A stretch of 64,000 nt of DNA from Pseudarthrobacter sp. NS4. GTDB lineage: Bacteria > Actinomycetota > Actinomycetes > Actinomycetales > Micrococcaceae. Shown here piece by piece: positions 32,852 to 40,760 of this stretch (position 1 is its first letter; the number at the start of each line of letters is the position of its first letter). Where the stretch lies: assembly GCF_024758005.1 (NCBI RefSeq), contig NZ_CP103288.1, positions 3,658,001-3,722,000 on the forward strand, in the 5' to 3' direction. The notes beneath the pieces were generated by a model. It saw only the letters and a program-made list of their open reading frames with translations, did not search any database and was not told the origin of the DNA. A program made the translations under genes and the position numbers.

Positions 32852-33670
32852 CTACTGACTGACTCCCTGCTCCTGGGCGGGCTGGCGGTTCCTGCGAAGG
32901 TCGGTATCCAGGCTGTTCAGGCAGTAATCCTTGAACCAGTGCCGGATCCGCCGCGGGAGCCTGGGGTAGGCCACGGCCAGGATCCGCATGGTGCGGTCGA
33001 AACGGCGCTCGTGGCGGTCGCTCCACGGGAGGCCAAAGTCCTTCCGGAGCTGATCGGGAAGGAGGCCGGCGGTGAGGAACCGGGCGGACGGCATGATGGC
33101 GCGGTACCAGATCGCCGTGTGCTTTGGGAACAACAGGCCGCGGCCCACGCGCACCCCGGCGCCTTCCGCCCGCAGGTTGGAGATGCGCTTGTTCCAGTAG
33201 CGCCTGAACGCTGCCCGGTCCGCCGGCCACATGTCCGCCGGGAGCTGCAGGGCGGTCCCGAGCCTGGCGTAGTCGCGGTACATGGTGTCAGCGGACTCGT
33301 CGTCGAGCGGGCCGTAGATTTTCTCGATGATGGTTAGGGCCGTGTCGTAGAGCGTTGCTGTCACCCACAGCTGCAGTTCGGGGTTGTAGGCGTTGTACCC
33401 CTTGGAGGTCCCGTTGTCGTCCCGGTGGACTGGGCCATGCGCCCGGTTCACCCGACGCTGGACCTCTTTGACCTGTTCGTCCGTCCCGTAGGTTACGGCG
33501 TACACGTAAGTGAGGGTGCCCTTCAGCCTGTTGACCGGACGGCCTACGAACGTGCTGTGCTCCGCGACGCCGTGGCCCACTGCGGGGTCGGCAAGCTGCA
33601 GCAGAATGGCCCGTCCCGCCCCTGCCAGCAGGATGCCTTCCGCACCAAAGTCGCCCATTCCTCGTGCCAT
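32852..33670 (-). CDS. MpaB-type oxygenase domain protein (DUF2236)
   Basis: 272 aa from the ATG at 33670. Features of the latex-clearing/MpaB family are present: ILLAGAGRAILLQLADPAVGHGVAEHS, TLTYVYAVTYGT, RVNRAHGPVHRDD with the HxxV-type heme/iron region, NPELQLWVTATLYDTAL and MWPADRAAFRRYW. Such proteins are heme- or iron-dependent oxygenases whose substrate is mostly unknown. An upstream in-frame start at 33739 would extend into terminator-like sequence and is not preferred. Confidence 0.85.
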   Translation of the reverse strand: MARGMGDFGAEGILLAGAGRAILLQLADPAVGHGVAEHSTFVGRPVNRLKGTLTYVYAVTYGTDEQVKEVQRRVNRAHGPVHRDDNGTSKGYNAYNPELQLWVTATLYDTALTIIEKIYGPLDDESADTMYRDYARLGTALQLPADMWPADRAAFRRYWNKRISNLRAEGAGVRVGRGLLFPKHTAIWYRAIMPSARFLTAGLLPDQLRKDFGLPWSDRHERRFDRTMRILAVAYPRLPRRIRHWFKDYCLNSLDTDLRRNRQPAQEQGVSQ

Positions 33671-33740
33671 CTCAACAGGGTACCGGAGGTGCCAAAGAAC
33701 GGACGACGGCGGCGGCCCCGTCAGTCCGCTGCTTAACACG

Positions 33741-33781
33741 CAGCCGGCCGCGCCTGCCCATCAGGGAGGCGCGGCCGGCTG
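33741..33781. terminator. Perfect 15-bp stem hairpin
   Basis: CAGCCGGCCGCGCCT and AGGCGCGGCCGGCTG pair perfectly around an 11-nt loop, 5 bp beyond the end of the MHS transporter gene (minus strand, stop at 33786). It should terminate that transcript before the MpaB-type gene. Confidence 0.8.
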
Positions 33782-33785
33782 GTCG

Positions 33786-35144
33786 CTATCCGGCCTTGTG
33801 TACTTCGAGGTCTTCCAGTGACTTGCCCTTCGTGTCGGAGGACAGGAAGGTAGCCACCGCCGCCACGACGCAAATCCCGAACGTGATCAGCCCGATCACC
33901 ACCGGAACGTTTGCAGACCCTGGAGGAGCTACCGCTGTGAAGATGCTCGGGAAGAATGACGCGATCATGAGGCCGACGTTCTGCGACACCGCGAATCCGG
34001 TCACACGGATCCGCATGGGGAACTGCTCCTGGAAGAACGTGGCAAAGGTTGCGTTCCACATCTGGAAGAAGATTCCCTGCACGATCACGACAAAGACAAA
34101 GACCAGGAACAGGCTCTTCTGGTCGATGGCCCACAAGTAGCCCCCGGACATGAGGCCGCCGCCGATTCCGCCGGCCACCATCAGCGTTCGCCGGCCAATC
34201 CGGTCGGACAGGGCGCCGAACACCGGGATCGTCGCTACTGCAGCCAGGTTCGCCACGAGGGTTACCCACAGGAACTCGCTGCTGGAGAAGCCGATGCCGT
34301 AGCCCTCCTGGGTTGCATAGGAGACGCCAAAAATGAGGGTGGCCATGCCCACCACATTGGTGAACGTCATGATGACGCAAAGGATCATGACGCGCGGGTG
34401 CGTGCGCAGGAGGTCGAGGATCGGGAACCGGCGCTTCGCTGTACCGGTTTCCGACTGTGCCAGGTAGGCCGGCGGCTCCTGGACCCGACGGCGGATGATG
34501 TATCCGGCAAGGATCACGAAGGCGCTGAGCAGGAACGGAACGCGCCAACCCCAGCTCTGGAATTGGTCGGCGGGGAGAAGGGCCGCCAGCGGAAGCAGGA
34601 CGCCGGTGGCCAGGATGGATCCCACCTGCGTGCCCTGAAGGCTGAAGCTTGCGAAGAAGCCGCGCCGGGCGTCAGGTGAGTGCTCCACGATCATGGCGCT
34701 GGCGCCGCCGAGTTCGCCTGCCACCGCAAACCCCTGGATGAGGCGGAGGATCACCAGAAGGACGGGGGCGAGGATACCGACCTGCCCGTATGTGGGCAGG
34801 AGCCCTACGGCGAAAGTTGCAAAGCCCATAAGCAGCATCGCCAGGACAAGCACGTTCTTGCGCCCGTGCCTGTCACCGTATGCACCCAGGACAATAGCGC
34901 CGACGGGACGGGAGACGTAACCCACCGCATACGTCGCCAGCGACGCGATGATCGCGACTGTGGGGTTTTCGGACGGGAAGAAGATGGCGGGGAAGACGAG
35001 CGTCGCGGCCAGGCCGTACAAGGCGAAGTCGTAGTACTCGAGCGCGCCGCCGATCCAGCCGCTCATGGCGGCTTTCTTCGGATCCCTGCCTCCGATGCCT
35101 GCTTTGAGGCCGGGTTGGGCATTCCCGGTAGTCGTAATGCTCAT
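33786..35144 (-). CDS. MFS transporter, metabolite:H+ symporter (MHS) type
   Basis: 452 aa with about 12 membrane helices. MHS hallmarks are WIGGALEYYDFALYGLAATLVF, GAIVLGAYGDRHGRKN (loop 2-3 motif), ILRLIQGFAVAGELGGASAM and GALSDRIGRRTLMVAGG. Relatives carry organic acids, betaines or aromatic acids with protons. The ATG at 35144 (MSITTTGN) is chosen because sequence upstream of it is out of character. The gene is alone, divergent from the universal stress gene, so the substrate cannot be inferred. Confidence 0.9.
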   Translation of the reverse strand: MSITTTGNAQPGLKAGIGGRDPKKAAMSGWIGGALEYYDFALYGLAATLVFPAIFFPSENPTVAIIASLATYAVGYVSRPVGAIVLGAYGDRHGRKNVLVLAMLLMGFATFAVGLLPTYGQVGILAPVLLVILRLIQGFAVAGELGGASAMIVEHSPDARRGFFASFSLQGTQVGSILATGVLLPLAALLPADQFQSWGWRVPFLLSAFVILAGYIIRRRVQEPPAYLAQSETGTAKRRFPILDLLRTHPRVMILCVIMTFTNVVGMATLIFGVSYATQEGYGIGFSSSEFLWVTLVANLAAVATIPVFGALSDRIGRRTLMVAGGIGGGLMSGGYLWAIDQKSLFLVFVFVVIVQGIFFQMWNATFATFFQEQFPMRIRVTGFAVSQNVGLMIASFFPSIFTAVAPPGSANVPVVIGLITFGICVVAAVATFLSSDTKGKSLEDLEVHKAG

Positions 35145-35421
35145 GGGCTGATTCCTTCGTCGTCGTTGGCAAGGAGTGGAGGTGTCCCGTTCCGGATCGT
35201 CATATTGACTGCGGCCCGCCGGCGGAGCTGCCTGGCTACGTCGCGGGAAAGGACACACACCGCCCTTTGAATCGTTTCATAAAAGTATAGACAGTGCCGT
35301 CCATCACGTCAAAGCCTCCGGAAGCCCAACCCGCGGCCATCCGGAACATCACGGGAGTTCGGGCCGAAGTTCCCTAGACTGGCCACTGGGGACTAAGCCA
35401 CGGACTAGAGCAGAGGAGCAA

Positions 35422-35850
35422 ATGATGGGCGGAGTAGTCGTTGTAGGAGTGGACGGCAGCGAGTCGGCAAGGAAGGCGGCGGAAACCGCACGGGGCCTCG
35501 CGGAATCCCTGGGAGCTTCGCTTCACGTTGTGACCGCCTTCGAAACCGAGCGCGCCGAGACTTACGGTGTCGGATCGGACCAGGTGAGGATCTCGAATGC
35601 CGACAGCGCCGAGATTGTCGCGAAGTTGCTGGCCAATTCATCGGGACAGGGACTGGAAATAACCCACTCGGCCGCCCGCGGCAAACCAGCTGATGCCCTG
35701 ATCAAGGAAGCCATGCGCCTGGATGCCCGGCTGATCGTGGTGGGCAACCGCAGGATGCGCGGCATCGGCCGGCTCCTCGGCAGCGTCGCCAACAGCGTGG
35801 CGCACAACGCCCCTTGCGATGTGTACATCGCCAACACGTACGACGACTAG
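35422..35850 (+). CDS. Universal stress protein (UspA domain)
   Basis: 142 aa. It starts GGVVVVGVDGSESARKAAETA. The C-terminal ATP-binding motif is visible as VVGNRRMRGIGRLLGSVANSVAHNAPCDV (G-2x-G-9x-G(S/N)). Usp proteins bind ATP or AMP and are induced under nutrient or redox stress. GAGGAG lies about 8 bp before the start, and either of two adjacent ATGs could be used. It is monocistronic with a good terminator after it. Confidence 0.93.
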   Translation: MMGGVVVVGVDGSESARKAAETARGLAESLGASLHVVTAFETERAETYGVGSDQVRISNADSAEIVAKLLANSSGQGLEITHSAARGKPADALIKEAMRLDARLIVVGNRRMRGIGRLLGSVANSVAHNAPCDVYIANTYDD

Positions 35851-36205
35851 CAGCTAAGCCAGCGAGCGGCCGGCGCCGGGACCTCCCGCCGTCGGCCGCT
35901 CGTCTTTTAAGCCCTGGGACGTGACGCGGGCCTGCGGCCCGTCCAGAGGCAGAGGCGCGGGCCACCTGGATCATTGGTATTACTCCGGGGAGCCATGCGC
36001 CCAACACGGCCAGCGCACTAACCCAGGTTGTTCCCTGCCGTTTCGGACCCGCACCTCGTACCGCTTGAATACTATGCAGGCATCCTCTTTGACACCCTTT
36101 TATCCGCCAGTATTTGTGACTTGTACTGTACGGAAAGCATTGCTGTTCCTTATCGCCGGGACGCTGGATACTGAGACGCAGACCACTTTTCCCCGAAAGG
36201 CCGGC
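35851..36205. other. 355-bp gap with a terminator, otherwise no gene seen
   Basis: The first 60 bp hold the terminator after the universal stress gene. The remaining sequence has no credible frame until the small membrane protein at 36206. It may contain that gene's promoter (for example TTGTACTGTACGG around 36121), but nothing is certain. Confidence 0.4.
35864..35908. terminator. Hairpin plus T-run after the universal stress gene
   Basis: GAGCGGCCGGCGCCGGG, loop ACCT, CCCGCCGTCGGCCGCTC (two mismatches in 17), followed by GTCTTTT. It shares the CCCGCCGTCG core of the window-wide hairpin family. Confidence 0.8.
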
Positions 36206-36469
36206 ATGTTCCGCATCTACTTCCCAGCAATGCTCCTGCTTGTAGTGGCCGGCATTGCGCTCGCTGCCTCCGCCACCGCCATGCCCGGCCTGGCAGCCGG
36301 GCTGGCCTTGCTCACGGTGGGCGCGGGCGGAGTTTCGGCTGGACTTGTGACACGCAATTCCAAGCGGCCGGCGCGCCATAGGCGCCTGACCGCCCGGCAG
36401 ATCGAAGCAGCAGTCATGAAGAAACGAATCCCCCGCCCTGCAGCAGGAGCTTCCATTGACAACCTTTAG
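36206..36469 (+). CDS. Small two-TM membrane protein, unknown function
   Basis: 87 aa. ATG at 36206 follows CGAAAGG. Two hydrophobic stretches, FPAMLLLVVAGIALAASATA and GLAAGLALLTVGAGGVSAGL, lead into a basic tail RNSKRPARHRRLTARQIEAAVMKKR. The positive tail after the second helix suggests a cytoplasmic C terminus. No family is recognised. Confidence 0.6.
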   Translation: MFRIYFPAMLLLVVAGIALAASATAMPGLAAGLALLTVGAGGVSAGLVTRNSKRPARHRRLTARQIEAAVMKKRIPRPAAGASIDNL

Positions 36470-36545
36470 CCCCGCCCAGGACACCTGTGAAGACGGCTGC
36501 CACTTCTGCGAGGGGCCGGAAACGGACTAGCGGCGGAATCCAATC

Positions 36546-36848
36546 TCACGAGGCCAGCCGCTCGCCTGCCTTGCGCCCAGGGCGGGCAGGTCCGGCACCG
36601 CGTTCAGGCTGGTGGATTTCGGCCCACACCGCGTCCAGGGAGAGCCCGAGGACGTCGGCGAGCGCAGCGATGGTGGGGAAGGCGGGGGTCGCCACGCGGC
36701 CCGTCTCGATCTTGCGAAGGGTTTCCGGCGAGACACGCGCATCCAGGGCGACGTCGAGCATGGAGCGTCCTCCCCTGGCGCGGCGCAGCAGGGCGCCAAG
36801 ACGCTGCCCGCGCTCGACTTCTTCGGGTGTAAGCGGCAATCTGACCAT
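36546..36848 (-). CDS. XRE-family helix-turn-helix regulator
   Basis: 100 aa. The HTH_3 domain spans residues 14-75: LGALLRRARGGRSMLDVALDARVSPETLRKIETGR, then ALADVLGLSLDAVWAEI. The C-terminal tail is basic and rich in Gly/Arg. It is divergent from the methionine aminopeptidase gene with a 63-bp gap holding an inverted repeat, so it may autoregulate and control the aminopeptidase. Confidence 0.88.
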   Translation of the reverse strand: MVRLPLTPEEVERGQRLGALLRRARGGRSMLDVALDARVSPETLRKIETGRVATPAFPTIAALADVLGLSLDAVWAEIHQPERGAGPARPGRKAGERLAS

Positions 36849-36859
36849 AAGTCCGATCT

Positions 36860-36881
36860 TACCGGGATAATATGGCCGGTA
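36860..36881. promoter_or_regulatory. Inverted repeat TACCGG-N10-CCGGTA in a divergent promoter
   Basis: TACCGG and CCGGTA are perfect inverted copies with the spacer GATAATATGG. TATAGT at 36880-36885 could be the -10 for the rightward gene and TAATAT lies within the spacer. It is a plausible XRE-regulator operator between the divergent XRE and aminopeptidase genes. Confidence 0.45.
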
Positions 36882-36911
36882 TAGTTATTGGATGCTTGAG
36901 GAGGGAGCCGC

Positions 36912-37694
36912 ATGATCGAGATCCTGAACCCCACCGAGCTTGCCCGGGCAAAGGAAACAGGCGCCCTGGTGGGTAACATCCTGCAGAGCCTGAAAAACCG
37001 CACCGCAGTAGGCACGAACCTCCTGGACATCGACCAGTGGGCCCAGGCCATGATCGCCGAGGCCGGAGCGGAGTCCTGCTACGTGGATTACGAGCCGTCG
37101 TTCGGGCGGGGGCCGTTCGGCCATTACATCTGCACGTCGGTCAACGACGGCGTGCTCCACGGACTCCCCCACGATTACGCGCTGGCTGACGGCGACCTGC
37201 TGACGCTGGACATCGCCGTCTCCCTTGGCGGAGTCGCTGCGGACTCTGCGATCAGCTTCATTGTTGGCGAGTCAAAACCCCAGGAAAGCGTCGCGATGAT
37301 CAGCGCGACCGAACGTGCCTTGAAGGCAGGGATCGCCGCTGCCGGACCAGGGGCCCGGATCGGCGACATCTCCCATGCAATCGGCTCGGTCCTCAGCGAG
37401 GCGGGCTACCCGGTCAACACGCAGTTCGGCGGGCACGGCATCGGGTCGACCATGCACCAGGACCCGCACATTCCGAACACCGGGCGGCCGGGCCGGGGAT
37501 ACAAACTGCGCCCGGGGCTGCTGCTTGCACTGGAGCCGTGGGTCATGGCCGACACCGCCGAACTCATTACCGACGCGGACGGGTGGACGCTCCGCAGCGC
37601 GACAGGCTGCCGGACAGCACACAGTGAGCACACGATCGCCATCACCAAGGACGGCGCAGAAATCCTCACCCTGCCGACGCAGCCGCACCCCTAA
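36912..37694 (+). CDS. map: Type I methionyl aminopeptidase
   Basis: 260 aa. Metal-ligand segments of M24A are in place: LLTLDIAVSLGGVAADSA (two Asp), GGHGIGSTMHQDPHIPN (His), LLALEPWVM (Glu) and AHSEHTIAIT (Glu). The enzyme removes N-terminal Met from new proteins. The N-terminal SH3-type extension is absent. Actinobacteria usually have more than one map gene, and this one sits outside the ribosomal-protein cluster, so it is probably an accessory copy. Start ATG is preceded by GAGGAGGG. Confidence 0.93.
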   Translation: MIEILNPTELARAKETGALVGNILQSLKNRTAVGTNLLDIDQWAQAMIAEAGAESCYVDYEPSFGRGPFGHYICTSVNDGVLHGLPHDYALADGDLLTLDIAVSLGGVAADSAISFIVGESKPQESVAMISATERALKAGIAAAGPGARIGDISHAIGSVLSEAGYPVNTQFGGHGIGSTMHQDPHIPNTGRPGRGYKLRPGLLLALEPWVMADTAELITDADGWTLRSATGCRTAHSEHTIAITKDGAEILTLPTQPHP

Positions 37695-37697
37695 GGC

Positions 37698-37934
37698 TCA
37701 GGTGGACACGTCCCGCTCGATTTCCTCAGCGAGTTCATCCACCTCTTCAGGACGCATGTCGATGCCCTCCTCCTCGAAACGTTCCTCGAGAACATGGCTT
37801 ACATCGTCCTGGACATGGCCCAGGCGGATCTCGTCGCGGATCTCTTCCGCGATGCTTTCGGGAGTCTCAGTGTGGGAGGCCCCTTCTACGCTGTCGTCGA
37901 AGGGGACATCTGGGGTTTCATCTGACTCAGTCAT
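37698..37934 (-). CDS. Small acidic protein, unknown function
   Basis: 78 aa from the ATG at 37934 (MTESDETPDVPFDDS). Very acidic and probably helical: EEIRDEIRLGHVQDDVSHVLEERFEEEGIDMRPEEVDELAEEIERD. No cysteines, no signal, family not recognised. It is convergent with map, with three bases between stop codons. Confidence 0.7.
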   Translation of the reverse strand: MTESDETPDVPFDDSVEGASHTETPESIAEEIRDEIRLGHVQDDVSHVLEERFEEEGIDMRPEEVDELAEEIERDVST

Positions 37935-37981
37935 ACCCCATCGTCGCGGTGGTTCGCCGAACGGGTCAATAACCCGAGGCA

Positions 37982-38019
37982 AAACGGACGACGGCGGGAC
38001 CTCCCGCCGTCGTCCGTTT
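37982..38019. terminator. Perfect 17-bp stem hairpin of the GACGACGGCGGG family
   Basis: AAACGGACGACGGCGGG, loop ACCT, CCCGCCGTCGTCCGTTT, ending in a short T-run. It lies in the gap before the 17-bp tandem repeat and probably terminates the minus-strand deacetylase transcript. Confidence 0.8.
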
Positions 38020-38030
38020 GCCTATTTCCC

Positions 38031-38098
38031 TGGTTCAGCACGGCTCCTGGTTCAGCACGGCTCCTGGTTCAGCACGGCTCCTGGTTCAGCACGGCTCC
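38031..38098. repeat. 17-bp tandem repeat, four copies
   Basis: TGGTTCAGCACGGCTCC occurs four times head to tail (38031, 38048, 38065, 38082). A variant partial copy, TAGTTCAGCACG, covers the stop codon of the adjacent minus-strand gene. The array probably arose from repeated duplication of that gene's last codons. Confidence 0.9.
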
Positions 38099-39045
38099 TA
38101 GTTCAGCACGCCGTCCCGCACCAGGGCCGGCTCGAACTTTGCGCCGGCACCCGGGAAGGCGGGCACCTCGATCCGGGCGTGGGTGTGGATTTCGCTGACG
38201 GTTGCCTTGGTGTGTTCGGCGATCTTGTCCATGGTGGTCACCCACATGCCGTCCATGGCCTTTACCCGCTCGATCAGCTGCTCCAGGGCTACCGCCTTGG
38301 ACGGCCGGCCGGAGATGAACGGGTGGTTGGTCAGGACGAAGCAGCTGCCCTGGGAGTGGTGTGCCTCGGCTTCGAGCGTCCACATCTCCAGCACCTTGGC
38401 CGGGCTTTCGATGACGCCGCTGCCCGTCACGCCGGGGTAGAACGCGTACTGCTCCCAGTCGTCCAGGGCCCAGTCCACGGGAATCTCCACGATGTCCCGT
38501 GGATCATTGTGGGCGACGGCAAAGCGGTAGGGGGCGTCGCCGTCGAGCAGGCTCGAATCGTAGAGGAACCCGCGGTCTGCCAGCAGGCCGGGCGAGTGCC
38601 AGTTCAGCTCCCACCACGGGGCGCGGTAGCCGACGGGGCGGATACCGGCCACCTTTGCCAGTGCCTCCAGGCCGCGGTCGATGTAGCCGGCCTCGGTGGT
38701 GGCATCGACCCCCTGCATCGGTTCGTGCAGGTAGCCGTGGTGCGCCACCTCATGCCCGCCGTCCACGATCCGCCGCACCACGTCCGGGTAGGATTCCGCA
38801 GTGAATCCAGGGATGAAGAAGGTGGCCAGAATGTCCTGCCGCTCCAGGATCTTCAGGAGCCGCGGCACCGCGACTTTGGGTCCGTAGGACTGGTGGCTCA
38901 TCAGCGACATCCGGCGGGTGCTGGCGGGATCGTGGGCAATGGTGCAGGACTCGGCGTCCACATCGAAGGTGAAGGACGCGGCGGCTTTGACGCCGTCGGG
39001 CCAGGTGATCGGGTGCAGGAGGTCCGCGATGGCGGGCTGGTTCAC
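38098..39045 (-). CDS. Polysaccharide deacetylase-fold (NodB-like) hydrolase
   Basis: 315 aa from a GTG at 39045 (AAAGGATC upstream). NodB homology motifs: AAASFTFDVDAES (catalytic and metal Asp), DILATFFIPGFTAESYPD, GGHEVAHHGYLHEP (two His ligands), RPVGYRAPWWELN and FLTNHP-like FVLTNHPF. The group includes chitin/peptidoglycan deacetylases but also amidohydrolases acting on cyclic amides, such as PuuE allantoinase. The next upstream gene is an NCS1 permease and a PucR regulator is nearby, so a nitrogen-heterocycle amidase role is more likely than cell-wall editing. This is inference from context. Confidence 0.85.
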   Translation of the reverse strand: MNQPAIADLLHPITWPDGVKAAASFTFDVDAESCTIAHDPASTRRMSLMSHQSYGPKVAVPRLLKILERQDILATFFIPGFTAESYPDVVRRIVDGGHEVAHHGYLHEPMQGVDATTEAGYIDRGLEALAKVAGIRPVGYRAPWWELNWHSPGLLADRGFLYDSSLLDGDAPYRFAVAHNDPRDIVEIPVDWALDDWEQYAFYPGVTGSGVIESPAKVLEMWTLEAEAHHSQGSCFVLTNHPFISGRPSKAVALEQLIERVKAMDGMWVTTMDKIAEHTKATVSEIHTHARIEVPAFPGAGAKFEPALVRDGVLN

Positions 39046-39113
39046 GATAGATCCTTTCGGCGGGCGCAGGGCACCCGCCCGGGATAGCAGTGGTGTGTAA
39101 GTGAAGGGGCCGG

Positions 39114-40652
39114 TCAGGGGACCGGGATCACGGTGGTGCTGCCGGCGCTCTCGGGCTTGGGAACAACGGTATTCTTCAGGCCGAGGTACCGGACGTGGGC
39201 CCGTGGGCCGAGGACTGCGTAGACGCCGGCGCTGGTCAGGCCGCCTGCGAGCCAGGACAGGTCCCAGCCGCCCAGGGCCACGGCGATGGGGCCCTGCATG
39301 GCGGGGACGAGGCCGTACATAAACAGCCAGGTGGCGAAGATGCCGGCCAGGAGGGAGGTGACGCCCGCCCAGTTGATGCCGGGGAGCCGGTGCGTTCCGA
39401 CGTCGTCGAACAGCCGCTCGGGATCGCCCGGCCAGCGCTTCTCCAGCCAGAAGTAGTGCACCAGCATGACCCCGCCCCAGGCGGCAACCCAGGCCACCAG
39501 GCCGATGAGCCAGGCATCCAGGACCGCCGCGAAGTCCTCCTGGAAGATGAAGAAGACGACGGCGATGAGCGAGAAGACGCCGACGAACAGGTTCAGCTTG
39601 CGGCGGCTGATGGAGATGTCCAGGGCCTGCGTGGCCACCGAGAAGGTGTAGATGTTCAGGATGTTGGTGGCGATGGGTCCGTGGAGCACCATGAGGAGCA
39701 CCGGCAGCGCCAGGACGCCGAAGTTCTGCACAATGAGCTTGCCGGGATCCACCTCGCCGCTGTTCGTGGCCAGGCTGGCGCCCAGCACTCCGAGCCAGAC
39801 CACGGGGATGAACTGCCCCAGGACGGAGGCGAGGTAGACCTTGCGCTTGGGCACTTCGGTGCTGACAAAACGGGAGTAGTCGGCGGCGTAGGTGAACCAG
39901 GTGATGCCCCAGCCGATGCCGATGGCTGTCATGACGGCGCTCATTGCGGCGATGCGCTCGGAGCCTTCCAGGATGTTGCCGGCGGGGCCGGCGTAGGTCC
40001 AGTTGATCTCCATGCCGAACCAGGCGACGGCGGACATGACGGCCAGGATGATGATGGTGGGCGGCACCGTCCACTTTTCAAAGGCGGCGATGGCTTTGTA
40101 GCCGAACCAGGCGATGGCAACCTGGGCTGCCATGATGGCCGTGGCCACGCCGATCTTCCAGGCATAGTTCTGCGCTTCCGGGTCCACCCAGCCGAGGGTT
40201 CCGAAGAGCGCCATCACCAGGTCCAGGATGATCCAGGTGTTGACCGCGCACCAGCCGATGACCAGGAGCGCCTGGATGGCGGCCGGCAGGTAGTTTCCGC
40301 GCCTGCCGAACGCGGCCCGGGCCAGGACCATGCCGGTGGCGCCGGTCTTTTGGCCGAGGAGGACGAAGCAGCCGAACAGGAGCATGCCGATCAGGTTGCC
40401 AAGGACCAGGACGGTTACCGTGTCGGCGAACCCGAGTCCGAGGTGGATGCCGAGTGCACCCAGCACCCAGTTGATGGGCGCCAGGTTGGCACCCGCCCAG
40501 ATCCAGAACTGGCCGGAGACCTTGCGGGTCCGCGCTGACTCGGGGATGGGCTGCAGCCAGGCTTCGTGGTCTTCAGTGCTGTGCTCTTGTACGCCCTGGT
40601 TTCCTGCGGCAGCAGCGCGCCTTTGCGTTGCTGAAGAAAGCTTTTCTTGCAT
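39114..40652 (-). CDS. NCS1 family nucleobase/hydantoin-type permease
   Basis: 512 aa, about 12 membrane helices. The start region FWIWAGANLAPINWVLGALG matches the NCS1 helix-1 motif. GQKTGATGMVLARAAFGRRGNYLPA and FTYAADYSRFVS are also typical. NCS1 transporters import cytosine, purines, allantoin, thiamine or hydantoins with Na+ or H+. The gene is 68 bp upstream of the deacetylase-fold hydrolase on the same strand, probably one operon, and is divergent from a PucR regulator. Confidence 0.9.
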   Translation of the reverse strand: MQEKLSSATQRRAAAAGNQGVQEHSTEDHEAWLQPIPESARTRKVSGQFWIWAGANLAPINWVLGALGIHLGLGFADTVTVLVLGNLIGMLLFGCFVLLGQKTGATGMVLARAAFGRRGNYLPAAIQALLVIGWCAVNTWIILDLVMALFGTLGWVDPEAQNYAWKIGVATAIMAAQVAIAWFGYKAIAAFEKWTVPPTIIILAVMSAVAWFGMEINWTYAGPAGNILEGSERIAAMSAVMTAIGIGWGITWFTYAADYSRFVSTEVPKRKVYLASVLGQFIPVVWLGVLGASLATNSGEVDPGKLIVQNFGVLALPVLLMVLHGPIATNILNIYTFSVATQALDISISRRKLNLFVGVFSLIAVVFFIFQEDFAAVLDAWLIGLVAWVAAWGGVMLVHYFWLEKRWPGDPERLFDDVGTHRLPGINWAGVTSLLAGIFATWLFMYGLVPAMQGPIAVALGGWDLSWLAGGLTSAGVYAVLGPRAHVRYLGLKNTVVPKPESAGSTTVIPVP

Positions 40653-40760
40653 GGGGAGCCTCCAATGAGGTGATTGAGTACTCCAAGGTTATGTGGCCCT
40701 GATCACAAGCAACAAGATACGATGTGCCTAGCAAATAGCTCATGTACCGTACGGAGTGTC

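Noticed and set aside
31572..32858. A 428-codon open frame opposite the DUF808 gene
   Set aside because: The opposite strand has the DUF808 signature and membrane helices. This frame is a shadow rich in His, Asp and Gly.
38031..38098. CRISPR-like array
   Set aside because: The 17-bp units are directly adjacent with no spacers and derive from the end of the neighbouring gene. No cas genes are present.
39195..40538. A 447-codon open frame on the + strand opposite the NCS1 permease
   Set aside because: It is antisense to a clearly conserved membrane transporter. The product is rich in Gly, Asp, His and Arg with no motif, which is typical of open antisense frames in high-GC DNA.
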